Both the position numbers and the translations under genes were made by a program. This document shows positions 26,265 to 33,465 of a stretch of 64,000 nt of DNA, in pieces. Origin of the DNA: Paenarthrobacter sp. AR 02 (lineage in GTDB: Bacteria; Actinomycetota; Actinomycetes; Actinomycetales; Micrococcaceae). Under the pieces are notes generated by a model, which was not told the DNA's origin, did not search any database, and saw only the letters and a program-made list of their open reading frames with translations. Where the stretch lies: contig NZ_JAJUKH010000002.1 in NCBI RefSeq assembly GCF_021538675.1, positions 248,001 to 312,000 on the forward strand, in the 5' to 3' direction. Numbering within the stretch: position 1 is the first letter of the stretch; every line of letters starts with the position of its first letter.

Positions 26265-26370
26265 GTGATCCTGCTTTCGTGAGGCGCGCTAGTGGTGTTG
26301 CTCACCGAGGGTCAAACTCGTGGAATCAAATTTACCGGGTCTGGTGGGGCGGGTGTTAACGGTGATCACT

Positions 26371-26409
26371 GGAAAGTACTTGACAACATGGAAAGTACTT
26401 TCCTACTGT
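26371..26409 (+). promoter_or_regulatory. promoter with two GGAAAGTACTT operator boxes
   Basis: TTGACA (26380-26385) and TACTGT (26404-26409) form a promoter with an 18-base spacer. GGAAAGTACTT occurs at 26371-26381 and again at 26390-26400, 19 bases apart, the second as the perfect 14-base palindrome GGAAAGTACTTTCC (26390-26403). This covers -35 and spacer, fitting repression by the wHTH protein of the same operon. Confidence 0.7.
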
Positions 26410-26441
26410 TGAGACATCAGATTCGAAACTTTGGGGGAAGC

Positions 26442-26885
26442 ATGAATGAGACCACCGGCAGCCCATCCGCTGCAGAAGCACGTGAACTGCTGGCCAAGGC
26501 GGAGGCCATCGGCGCCACCTCAACTAACGCCGCCGCTTGGCCGGTTGCTGTCACCTTCACCAGCCTCGCGATCATAGGGTCGCTGCTCATGATCGGCATG
26601 CACATCGTGCTCGTCACCGGCTACGGCGCTGCGTTGCTGGCCTGTTCAGTGGGTGCGTGGGCCGCAGTGACGGCCAGTATTTGGCCCATGTTCCAGCGTT
26701 CCACGAAGGCCGGGTACACCAAGCGCTTCCTGACATCCCTGTTGGCGTATTTCGCCCTGTATGTGGTGGCCTTGGCGGCAGGAGCCATACTGTTCCAGGA
26801 CGGAAACCTGTGGTTCTACCTACCGGCGGGCATCGCGCTTGCTGTCGTGGGCTTGGCCGCGGCCTTCCGGGAGCTGCGCGCATGA
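26442..26885 (+). CDS. small four-segment membrane protein
   Basis: A 147-residue protein with a polar N-terminus and four hydrophobic segments (about 35-55, 58-80, 95-115 and 118-140; for example FTSLAIIGSLLMIGMHIVLV and FALYVVALAAGAILF). No family function is recognised. GGGGGAAG precedes the ATG. The stop overlaps the start of the downstream wHTH gene by four bases, a frequent two-gene arrangement in actinobacteria. Confidence 0.75.
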   Translation: MNETTGSPSAAEARELLAKAEAIGATSTNAAAWPVAVTFTSLAIIGSLLMIGMHIVLVTGYGAALLACSVGAWAAVTASIWPMFQRSTKAGYTKRFLTSLLAYFALYVVALAAGAILFQDGNLWFYLPAGIALAVVGLAAAFRELRA

Positions 26886-27187
26886 GCATCCCGGCGGAAC
26901 ACCCGCGCCACAAGCTCAACGAACTCGTCCACTCGCCGGTCCGCTTCTCGATCATGGCCGCGCTGGCCAAGGCCGAGTCGCTTGACTTCAAGGATTTGCG
27001 GGACGCCATCCAGGTCAGCGACTCCGTACTGAGCAAGCAACTTGCCATCCTGGAGAAGGCCGAGTTCGTGAAGATCAAGAAGAGCTTCGCAGGGAAGATG
27101 CCTCGGACGTCGGCAAGCCTGACGGCTGCTGGACGTAATGTGTGGGCCGGTCATCTGCAGACGTTGCGGGAGATCGCGGGCGGTTGA
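26882..27187 (+). CDS. winged-helix transcriptional regulator (HTH_34/MarR-like)
   Basis: A 101-residue winged helix: HKLNELVHSPVRFSIMAALA, then KDLRDAIQVSDSVLSKQLAI as the helix-turn-helix and KIKKSFAGKMPRTSASLTAA as the wing. It covers a single domain with no ligand domain. It is translationally coupled to the membrane protein gene and probably binds the AAAGTACTTT-type boxes in front of the operon, controlling itself and the membrane protein. Confidence 0.85.
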   Translation: MSIPAEHPRHKLNELVHSPVRFSIMAALAKAESLDFKDLRDAIQVSDSVLSKQLAILEKAEFVKIKKSFAGKMPRTSASLTAAGRNVWAGHLQTLREIAGG

Positions 27188-27250
27188 GGGTGCCCCTGTT
27201 AGTGCACGACGGCGGCGGGCGGCTTGGTGCCGTCGGCTTCGGTTGCGCTC

Positions 27251-27490
27251 TTAGAGGGTCTTCTTGAGGCGGACACTGTTGGGCGTACCGACGAGCCTTG
27301 GTTTGGCGTAGAGCCACGCCAGGATGCCAAAGACCGGCAGGACGAAGAGAAGTAAAACCCACAACGCGCGGGTGAGCTGGTCGAGTCGGTCCTCACGGAG
27401 GACATCAAAGACGCCCCAAACGATGAGCCCGGTGACATAGAGAGCTGATGCTCCCGCCAGAATCACCGGTATCCACTGCCAAGCTTCCAT
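27251..27490 (-). CDS. PLDc_N-domain small membrane protein, paralogue 2
   Basis: A 79-residue protein with two membrane segments (about 6-27 and 42-62) and the PLDc_N signature: VFDVLREDRLDQLTRALWVL, then LPVFGILAWLYAKPR. This domain is the N-terminal membrane part of cardiolipin synthases, and it also occurs alone as here. A paralogue with about half identical residues is at 30225-30464, and even the start-region bases agree. Confidence 0.75.
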   Translation of the reverse strand: MEAWQWIPVILAGASALYVTGLIVWGVFDVLREDRLDQLTRALWVLLLFVLPVFGILAWLYAKPRLVGTPNSVRLKKTL

Positions 27491-27535
27491 GCCGTCCCCC
27501 TAAAACCAGCCGTTTCATGCACGGTACCACTGGGC

Positions 27536-28087
27536 TTATTTGCTGTGCATCGCGCTGAGATGTGCGCCGAAGTCTTCGGTGAGTAGGGCCAATGGTTCTG
27601 CGGGGGCGCTCGTAGTGAGCCACATGTACACGCGGTTTCCAGATCGGGCGACAATGCCACGCAGCTCATTGTGCTGCAGACTCCACCCGGCAGTATCGAT
27701 CCCGTTTATTCGGATGGATGTGGGCTGAGCGCTGGCGCGTCCAAGCTTCGCCGCCACGTCGCCACTTCTCGCAACCATGCGGCTGTACGCGAAGCTTGTA
27801 AGTTCCTTGGCCAAAAGATCGACAAGGTGCACGCTCCGCATGGGCAGGTTCGGCGCCGGTTTGAGGGTGACCAAGCACTGCTCGCCGCTGTTTGAGCCGG
27901 GGAATCCTGCAGCGACCATGACTCCCGCCGCGACCTCAGATGGACCGGAGATTGAGGAAGGCCCCGTACCCGTGAGTGACCAGTTTGCGGCGATTTCGCC
28001 AAAGTCTTGCGCGCGGGCTGCGCGTTGCTTCCGGGCAGCATCCCGAGCCGGATTGTCCGTTGCCAGTTGATACATTGATCCACCCAT
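27536..28087 (-). CDS. hypothetical protein
   Basis: A 183-residue protein not matched to any family. It has a basic N-terminal helix (DAARKQRAARAQDFGEIAAN) and a mixed alpha/beta body ending in a stretch with MWLTTSAPAEPLALLTEDFG. There is no signal peptide or membrane segment. It lies between a PLDc_N gene and a 355-residue unknown gene on the same strand. A GGTGGAG precedes the first ATG; another in-frame ATG is at 28075. Confidence 0.55.
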   Translation of the reverse strand: MGGSMYQLATDNPARDAARKQRAARAQDFGEIAANWSLTGTGPSSISGPSEVAAGVMVAAGFPGSNSGEQCLVTLKPAPNLPMRSVHLVDLLAKELTSFAYSRMVARSGDVAAKLGRASAQPTSIRINGIDTAGWSLQHNELRGIVARSGNRVYMWLTTSAPAEPLALLTEDFGAHLSAMHSK

Positions 28088-28132
28088 ACCCGCGATTCTC
28101 CACCCTGGTTGATGTAACCGCGGGGATATCGC

Positions 28133-29200
28133 CTAGTCCGCCCCGATCTGGAACCACTCGTCCTGGTTATGGGGCCGGTGCCAGAACTGCCGTGGCTGTT
28201 CGGATTCGCGGGCCACCTCGGTGAGCCAGATCGTGCTGCCCGGGTCCCAACCCGCGATAACCGTTGCGGTGTCCGGGCCAACGGAGAGTGCGCGACCTGC
28301 CGCGTTGAGGTAGCCGTCGACGGTGAGGTGCACGGCGTCCCACTCCGATGCGGCCTGCTCCCAGTCAGGGATGAGCCAGCGCCCGTGGCGACCGGTAGAG
28401 CGGAACCAGTCATGACGGCGGGACGCAGTAACCTCCAACGGGTAAGTCCGGCAAAGGTCGCTCCAATCCGTGGCCGTGCGAATCTCCAGAATTCGCCCGG
28501 CGCCGCTCACAGGGATAGTGGTCGCGTTTTCCCACCCGAGGGAATCCTCCACGAGGCTGAGCCCTTCGGGGATCGATGGGACTGTTTGCACAAGGCCATG
28601 CGGGATTGACCACCACTCTCCGCCTACCTGGGCCCTAATGTCTGCCGGGAGTTCCCACGCGGCGCGAATCTCCTTGGTCCGTTGGTTTCGCGCCCATTCG
28701 GCCAGGATTTGCTGGGGATTTCGGGGGAGTGGAGCTGGGTCGTTTGCGGAACGCCAGTCGATCGCCCACTGCCCCGGCCGGAAGCCGTCCCGCCACCATT
28801 GCGACGCGGGTGATTCCAGAACCCCCGCTGCGACGTGTGCCAACGCAGCAGTCACCGCATCCGTGGCGGCGAGAGCGTCCTCACCGTCGGGTTCCTGCCA
28901 GTACCTGGCGGTGTCCACGCTTCGCTGCAAAGCGTATGGCACCAAGGAATTCACGGTTTCCAGGTGCAATGCGTTGATACGGTCAATCAGCTCGGCGACG
29001 GTCGGAGCAGCAGGAACGGGCTCGGGCCCCTTCGACGAGCTGAGCGTGTACATGACCCTCGACCTACCGGCCGCGGGATCGAGGTTGTAGCTCAGATGGC
29101 GTGCGGCCCAGAGGATTTCCTCGTCGGCTGCCATGGCAAGCTCCAGGCACAGGCGTCTTCCGCGCGGACCTGCAAGCAAGGACTCGGCATCGGGCAACAT
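28133..29200 (-). CDS. hypothetical protein
   Basis: A 355-residue cytoplasmic protein, tryptophan-rich (for example SQWWRDGFRPGQWAIDWRS and GGEWWSIPHGL), without a recognised domain. The central part (250-300) looks like a beta-rich domain. It belongs to the minus-strand run of unknown small genes from 30464 to 27251. Such runs with SMI1- or DUF6188-like members often encode immunity-type proteins; that role is a guess here. Confidence 0.6.
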   Translation of the reverse strand: MLPDAESLLAGPRGRRLCLELAMAADEEILWAARHLSYNLDPAAGRSRVMYTLSSSKGPEPVPAAPTVAELIDRINALHLETVNSLVPYALQRSVDTARYWQEPDGEDALAATDAVTAALAHVAAGVLESPASQWWRDGFRPGQWAIDWRSANDPAPLPRNPQQILAEWARNQRTKEIRAAWELPADIRAQVGGEWWSIPHGLVQTVPSIPEGLSLVEDSLGWENATTIPVSGAGRILEIRTATDWSDLCRTYPLEVTASRRHDWFRSTGRHGRWLIPDWEQAASEWDAVHLTVDGYLNAAGRALSVGPDTATVIAGWDPGSTIWLTEVARESEQPRQFWHRPHNQDEWFQIGAD

Positions 29201-29320
29201 CAGCCCATCCTGCCACGATGGGCTGGCAGCTGCTCGAACTCACAAGAGTGGAGGTACGACGCCGGAGCGGCTATAGCGAGGAAAGTTCAGCTGACGCTGA
29301 ACAAGATCTCGTCGAGTTTG

Positions 29321-29749
29321 CTACCCCGTCCGCAAACCCCAGCTTGCGATGCTGCCCCCAGGACAAGAGACGAGCAACAATCCTTGGGGCCCATTGATCG
29401 TCCAAGCCTCGTAGTTCATATTCGCAGGGACGTTGATGGCGCTCCCGTCGGCGAACTCCACATGAAGGGCTCCGCGGTCGTCGGCGAACCCCGCCGCGAT
29501 TGATGACCGGGTGATCGAGAGAGCTGGTCCCAGAAGGGCAGGTTCCCCGTTGGGCTCAACCTGGTGAATGTTCCCAGCGGCTGTCTTGAAGATGAAGGCC
29601 GACTCGATCCTGAGGATCATGCCGCCGTCTGTGCAGATGGTGAATGCGTAGTCGACACGGCATTCGACTATCGAGTCGGGCCCCGGGCTAACCGGCCAGG
29701 ACCAGAGCACGTGGTCGCCCAGTGGGAGATCGCTCACGTTTGCATCCAC
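29321..29749 (-). CDS. DUF6188-like protein
   Basis: A 142-residue beta-rich protein. The pattern VDYAFTICTDGGMILRIESAF, then LHVEFADGSAINVPANMNYE and the closing SCPGGSIASWG resembles the DUF6188 family, small actinobacterial proteins of unknown role often found beside immunity or antitoxin genes. The start overlaps the end of the preceding gene by 16 bases, so the two are probably cotranscribed. (Residues quoted in two parts; the family match is from memory.). Confidence 0.6.
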   Translation of the reverse strand: MDANVSDLPLGDHVLWSWPVSPGPDSIVECRVDYAFTICTDGGMILRIESAFIFKTAAGNIHQVEPNGEPALLGPALSITRSSIAAGFADDRGALHVEFADGSAINVPANMNYEAWTINGPQGLLLVSCPGGSIASWGLRTG

Positions 29750-30225
29750 TTCTGATTTTTCGGTCCCAATGTGTCGACGAAACCGGTCAACACGCTCATT
29801 CCTTCAGGCTCCGCGCCCCACCCGTCGTCGAACGCATCAAAGGAGTCATCGAGAACCACAAGATCCTGCACCATGGGGTGTCCCTCATGGTCAATGGTCC
29901 TGTGCACCCACCTGGTGAGTTCCCGTATCCGCAGGTTTCCAGCAAGGACCTGGTTTGCGTAGTAGTGGGTTGCAGCAAGTTGAGCGTCTTCCCGGGTCAT
30001 GGGTCCCGTTGCCGTGCCGAGCGAGCTGAGGGCATCAACTATTAAAGTTCCGAGCTGGAACACGTTGATGTCCGGTGATGCTCCAGCAAGTTCGCGGAGA
30101 GATTCGCTGTCGTAACCTTCGACCAGCGCATTTGTGGCTGCCGAGATGGCTGGAGATGCAGCATCCTGCTTGAGAATCCACAAAGCTCTGGCCGTAAGGA
30201 GTGCGCCCGAGGCTGCGCTATACAC
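29734..30225 (-). CDS. hypothetical protein
   Basis: A 163-residue, probably all-helical protein. Its N-terminus (SGALLTARALWILKQDAAS) and centre (DAQLAATHYYANQVLAGNLR) have no recognised family. It sits between the PLDc_N gene (whose stop it touches) and the DUF6188-like gene it overlaps, so all three are likely one transcript. Confidence 0.55.
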   Translation of the reverse strand: MYSAASGALLTARALWILKQDAASPAISAATNALVEGYDSESLRELAGASPDINVFQLGTLIVDALSSLGTATGPMTREDAQLAATHYYANQVLAGNLRIRELTRWVHRTIDHEGHPMVQDLVVLDDSFDAFDDGWGAEPEGMSVLTGFVDTLGPKNQKWMQT

Positions 30226-30464
30226 TAGAGCGTCTGCCGCAGCCGGGGGCTGTTAGCCGAATGGGCAAGCCTGGGCTTCGCGTAAGGCCATGCGAGTAGC
30301 CCGAGCAGGGGAACTGTAAATAAAAGCAGTACCCATAGGATCCGGGTTGTTTGCTCCAGACGAACTTCCCCGAGCACGTCGAAGACCGCCCACATGATCG
30401 AGCCCATGACAAAGACCGCTGACGCGGCCGCCAACAGTACCAAGCCCCACTGCCAAACGTCCAT
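30225..30464 (-). CDS. PLDc_N-domain small membrane protein, paralogue 1
   Basis: A 79-residue protein with two membrane segments and a PLDc_N motif (VFDVLGEVRLEQTTRILWVL, then LLGLLAWPYAKPRLA). It shares its length and plan with the protein at 27251-27490, and both have TAGGGG(G)ACG before the ATG, so gene and leader were duplicated. It heads the unit that includes the next two genes. The function is unknown. Confidence 0.75.
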   Translation of the reverse strand: MDVWQWGLVLLAAASAVFVMGSIMWAVFDVLGEVRLEQTTRILWVLLLFTVPLLGLLAWPYAKPRLAHSANSPRLRQTL

Positions 30465-30599
30465 GTCGTCCCCTAGACCAGATTTCCGTCAATATAGCAC
30501 TCCGGAATCGCCGTGCGGCCCGGTCTAAGAACAATTCGCCCTGCCTCCGTTGAGCTCTGGCCGAAAGTACGACGACGGCACTCGCCTTGGGTGCCGACG

Positions 30600-31007
30600 C
30601 TAGCTGGCGTCGACCAAGACCTCGTCGATGCGGGCGAGGAGGCCGGGCCAGCCGTTGCCCATGCCTTCGATGGCCTGGCGTCCCATCGGCGAGTCCAGGT
30701 TGAAGCCGGCGTGTTCAAAGTAGAGGGTGGTCCCGGCGTCGACCGTTTTCAGTGTCCACGTGATGGTGGTGTCCAAGGTTCCTTCGGCGAAGCTGAAGGT
30801 GATGGACGTGCCGGGCTCGACCGCGAGGACTTCGCAGGGCTGCTGGCCCCAGCCGCCCATGTCCATGGTGAAGCGGTGGCCGACCACGGGAGCAATGTCG
30901 CCGGGTGCCCACCAGCGGGCGAGGAGGTCGGGCGTTGTCAGGGCTGCCCACACGGCGTCCTGGGGGTGCGGGAAGGTGCGTTCGAGGCGGATCGAGTTCT
31001 CAGTCAT
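30600..31007 (-). CDS. SRPBCC (AHSA1-like) protein
   Basis: A 135-residue START/Bet v1-like protein: RLERTFPHPQDAVWAALTTP at the start, LLARWWAPGDIAPV and a C-terminal helix (GMGNGWPGLLARIDEVL). It should bind a hydrophobic ligand in a cavity. The start overlaps the stop of the ArsR gene by eight bases, a very common partner pair. The short start at 31007 fits the family. Confidence 0.87.
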   Translation of the reverse strand: MTENSIRLERTFPHPQDAVWAALTTPDLLARWWAPGDIAPVVGHRFTMDMGGWGQQPCEVLAVEPGTSITFSFAEGTLDTTITWTLKTVDAGTTLYFEHAGFNLDSPMGRQAIEGMGNGWPGLLARIDEVLVDAS

Positions 31008-31332
31008 CGGTGTTTTCCTGTTCAGTAGATTGGCCGTCCAGTAGATCGGCCAGGGCATCGAGCCGCTGGTTCCAATATTGCTCGTAGTGCTTCAGCCAGC
31101 CACTGACTTCCTGCAGCCCGGCGGCTTGGAGGTGGTAGAGCCTGTGCCTGCCTTGCCGTTCCTCCCGGATCAGGCCGGTTTCCTTGAGGACGCTGAGGTG
31201 TTCCGACGCCGATGAGCGGCTGAGTTCCAGTCGACCCGTCAGTTCGCCCGCAGTCAGGGGACCTCCGAGGAGGCTGTCGAGGATGGTGCGTCGCGAGGGG
31301 TTCGCGAGGGCACCGAAGACGTCGGGAAGCAC
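31000..31332 (-). CDS. ArsR-family regulator
   Basis: A winged helix of about 110 residues: LPDVFGALANPSRRTILDSL at the start and ELSRSSASEHLSVLKETGLI as the recognition helix region; metal-binding cysteines are absent, so it is not a metal sensor. The GTG at 31332 was chosen from homology; it has no ribosome binding site and may be read from a leaderless transcript. The frame stays open to 31389. It is the first gene of the pair with the SRPBCC gene. Confidence 0.8.
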   Translation of the reverse strand: MLPDVFGALANPSRRTILDSLLGGPLTAGELTGRLELSRSSASEHLSVLKETGLIREERQGRHRLYHLQAAGLQEVSGWLKHYEQYWNQRLDALADLLDGQSTEQENTDD

Positions 31333-31346
31333 GTTGTGATGATATG

Positions 31347-31360
31347 TCGGAAATCTCCGA
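31347..31360 (-). promoter_or_regulatory. possible ArsR operator dyad
   Basis: TCGGAAATCTCCGA is a dyad with arms TCGGA and TCCGA, 15 bases upstream of the chosen start of the ArsR gene. Position and symmetry fit autoregulation, but no binding data can be inferred. Confidence 0.35.
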
Positions 31361-31386
31361 AATGACAAACGCGGGTTGTTTGACGG

Positions 31387-31479
31387 CACCTAGGGGGCCT
31401 GCTGTGCCACCCATTTTTTGGGCTTTTTAGCACCTATTTTGGCTGGCCCGCCACCTAGTTCGGGGCTTTTGGGCACCTA
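31387..31479. repeat. five CACCTA boxes at 21-23 bp steps
   Basis: CACCTA or CACCCA begins at 31387, 31408, 31431, 31452 and 31474, giving steps of 21, 23, 21 and 22 bases. The bases after each box are partly alike (TTTTGG or TTCGGGGCTTTT). The spacing is two turns of the DNA helix, so all boxes face the same side. The array ends 64 bases upstream of the secreted peptide gene. Confidence 0.7.
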
Positions 31480-31542
31480 GCCGATGGATCCCCCGCGCAG
31501 GCTGTGCGGGTCAAGCAAGATCGTTCTTCACTAGGAGCAATA

Positions 31543-31992
31543 ATGATCCGGAAGTACATCAGCAAGATAGCAATCGTCCTGGCTGCAAGCGCCGCTTTGG
31601 TTCTCACGGGGTTGGCTCCGGCCACCGCAGCTGAGCTGCCAGCACAAACCCATGCAGCCGCCGTCGAAATACCCGCCGAGTTGAACAGCCCGGCGCCGCC
31701 GGAGCCGGCAGGGCAGTACTACTCGTTTTGCACGAACCTGGGCATGTCGTTCAACTGGACCAGCAACGATCCGGCCACTTGTCCCGTGTACCTGGACGTG
31801 TACATCGGGGGACAGCAGGTCTCGCACCTGAACATCGGTGGAAGCCCGGGTTCGGTCCTGTGGAGCTGCGCGTTGGGCGTGGGAGTCAGCATGGTCACCA
31901 TCTTCGCGCCGGGCGGTGCTGTCGTTGGCTGGGCGCTCGCGGGAACGCTGTCGAGCATTGGGCTGACGCTCATGGGCTGCGCGGGTTGGTAG
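31543..31992 (+). CDS. secreted small cysteine-containing protein, bacteriocin-like
   Basis: A 149-residue protein with a clear signal peptide (RKYIS, then KIAIVLAASAALVLTGLAP, cut after ATAA near residue 30). The mature part has four cysteines (YYSFCTN, PATCPVY, LWSCALG, LMGCAGW) and ends in a 45-residue Gly/Ala-rich hydrophobic stretch (VGVSMVTIFAPGGAVVGWAL), reminiscent of membrane-active peptides. AGGAG precedes the ATG at 31543. No family is recognised. Other options are a cell-surface protein or a fragment of a toxin; the gene directly after encodes a tiny membrane protein. Confidence 0.65.
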   Translation: MIRKYISKIAIVLAASAALVLTGLAPATAAELPAQTHAAAVEIPAELNSPAPPEPAGQYYSFCTNLGMSFNWTSNDPATCPVYLDVYIGGQQVSHLNIGGSPGSVLWSCALGVGVSMVTIFAPGGAVVGWALAGTLSSIGLTLMGCAGW

Positions 31993-32019
31993 CGTGCAGC
32001 GACGACTGAAAGCAGCCCG

Positions 32020-32193
32020 ATGAAACGGATTCCGTCGCCATTGCAGGTGGTGTTGTTCTTCGTGATGGCCGTGATCTTCGCGACCTGGCAGCCGTTTGTT
32101 TGGTGGCGGGGACTGGGTGCTGCTGTGATGCTAGCTGGTGGCATTTATGGCTGGTGGCTGCTGCGGCGAAGCAAACGTAAACAGGTCAATTAG
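32020..32193 (+). CDS. 57-residue membrane protein, possible immunity partner
   Basis: Starting at the ATG of 32020 the frame encodes 57 residues with two hydrophobic segments (LQVVLFFVMAVIFATW and GLGAAVMLAGGIYGWWLL) and a basic C-terminal tail (RRSKRKQVN). It lies 27 bases after the secreted peptide gene on the same strand. Small basic two-segment proteins of this kind are typical immunity proteins of peptide bacteriocins, but no homologue is recognised. The ribosome binding site is weak (GAAAG). Confidence 0.5.
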   Translation: MKRIPSPLQVVLFFVMAVIFATWQPFVWWRGLGAAVMLAGGIYGWWLLRRSKRKQVN

Positions 32194-32260
32194 ATGTCCA
32201 GAGAGCTCGAGTGACCATGAGATTGAGGATGGCCTGCAGACGGTCATTTGCAGGCCACCT

Positions 32261-32851
32261 CTACTGGTGAGTGTCTCCGTCGGGGCGGAGGTGGTTCTGA
32301 AATTCAGCGTCTCCGGAGCCAGCCACAAATCCAAAGTCGTACTTTCCGTTCTCCGGCGGGACCTCGCGCTCCAGTTTCAGTGCCGTCGTCGGTGTGAAGA
32401 GCGTCTTCGCGATACCGCTTTCCGTGTCAAAGGTGAAGGACCCGAAGATGGTCGGATCAAGGCGGTGCCTGAGGAGGAGTGTTGTGTCCGAGCCATTCAT
32501 CTCACAAGCCACCGGGTGATAGTCGTCCAGGTGTCGGCCCCATATAGGCAGGGAGAGTGGGAATGAAAGCTGGACAGCTTTAGGAAAGGAAAACGGGATG
32601 CGGTCAATTGAAAGGCTGAATTCATCCGCGCCATCCCTCTGAAGGGTGAGGGAGCGCGGGTCGAATGTTCGTGTTGGCCCGTCCGGCAGTTCCTCCGCGG
32701 TCCACATGAAAACCCTGGGGTGCACTGAGATGGCATAACTCATCTGATGGTTGCCGCTTTGGCAATATGAGATGCCGTTATAGGCACTTGCCTGTCCGCC
32801 TCCCAGTGCTTTTCCGATTGCGATCGCCAGCTGCTCAGAGGAAGTGTCCAC
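32261..32851 (-). CDS. hypothetical protein
   Basis: A 196-residue protein with no recognised domain or signal peptide. Beta-strand-like segments dominate (MSYAISVHPRVFMWTAEELP, then AVQLSFPLSLPIWGRHLDD). It might be of the immunity or SUFU-like class, but nothing specific supports that. It follows the MarR gene on the opposite side of the secreted peptide region. Confidence 0.5.
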   Translation of the reverse strand: MDTSSEQLAIAIGKALGGGQASAYNGISYCQSGNHQMSYAISVHPRVFMWTAEELPDGPTRTFDPRSLTLQRDGADEFSLSIDRIPFSFPKAVQLSFPLSLPIWGRHLDDYHPVACEMNGSDTTLLLRHRLDPTIFGSFTFDTESGIAKTLFTPTTALKLEREVPPENGKYDFGFVAGSGDAEFQNHLRPDGDTHQ

Positions 32852-32874
32852 GCCTCATCCTCGCATGGGCACTC

Positions 32875-33378
32875 TTAGGAGGGTTCGCCGTCGTTGTTTG
32901 TTAGCAGGAACTTGCGCAGAAGGTTCGCTAGCTGGGTCCGCTCAGTCTTGGTTAGGCCCTCGAGCATCTTTTGTTGGTTTTCGACGTGGTGCTCCACGAC
33001 GTCGTCCACCAGAGCGAGTCCCTCTGGCGTGAGGCTGATGAGTAGTTGCCGGCGGTTCTCGGGGTTGGTCTCACGATGAACCAGGCCGCGCGATACCAGC
33101 CGATCTACTCTGTTGGTCATGGCTGCGGAGCCGATCATGGTGAGGCTGGCGAGTCGCCCCGGCGTCAACGGCGCTTCGGCAGCCGACCGGCGAAGTGTTG
33201 CCAGGACGTCGAACTCCCAGGGCTCCAGTCCGAACTGGTTCATGAATTTCTGAACCTCGAGGGAGGCGAGGCGACTCGCCCTGTTGAGCCGGCCCAGAAC
33301 GCCTATGGAGCTGACATCCACGTCGGGTCGCTCTTTGTCCCACTGCTCAAGAATCATGTCCACTGCGTCGCGGTCCAT
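32875..33378 (-). CDS. MarR-family regulator
   Basis: A 167-residue MarR protein: EVQKFMNQFGLEPWEFDVLA, then PGRLASLTMIGSAAMTNRVD as recognition helix and ENRRQLLISLTPEGLALVDD as wing. The ATG at 33378 was chosen because GGAGGG lies six bases upstream; another ATG at 33405 is in frame. It is divergent from the EamA transporter gene and probably controls it through the dyad at 33437. Confidence 0.9.
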   Translation of the reverse strand: MDRDAVDMILEQWDKERPDVDVSSIGVLGRLNRASRLASLEVQKFMNQFGLEPWEFDVLATLRRSAAEAPLTPGRLASLTMIGSAAMTNRVDRLVSRGLVHRETNPENRRQLLISLTPEGLALVDDVVEHHVENQQKMLEGLTKTERTQLANLLRKFLLTNNDGEPS

Positions 33379-33436
33379 CGCCCTCCAATGCTTGACCTCA
33401 AACATTACAGCACCTACATTGTCTTACGTTAAATAG

Positions 33437-33448
33437 TTCGATGTCGAA
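33437..33448. promoter_or_regulatory. putative MarR operator
   Basis: TTCGATGTCGAA has 5-base palindromic arms (TTCGA, TCGAA) around two bases. It lies between the divergent MarR and EamA genes, 18 bases before the EamA start, fitting repression of the transporter. Confidence 0.5.
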
Positions 33449-33465
33449 ATGTATGGAAGTGAAAG

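Noticed and set aside
25098..26282. A 394-codon open frame antisense to TerC
   Set aside because: Its protein is a low-complexity string of Glu, Asp, Val and Arg, the mirror of membrane codons.
26264..26380. A yybP-ykoY manganese riboswitch before the TerC gene
   Set aside because: The conserved riboswitch core was not found in the leader on the minus strand.
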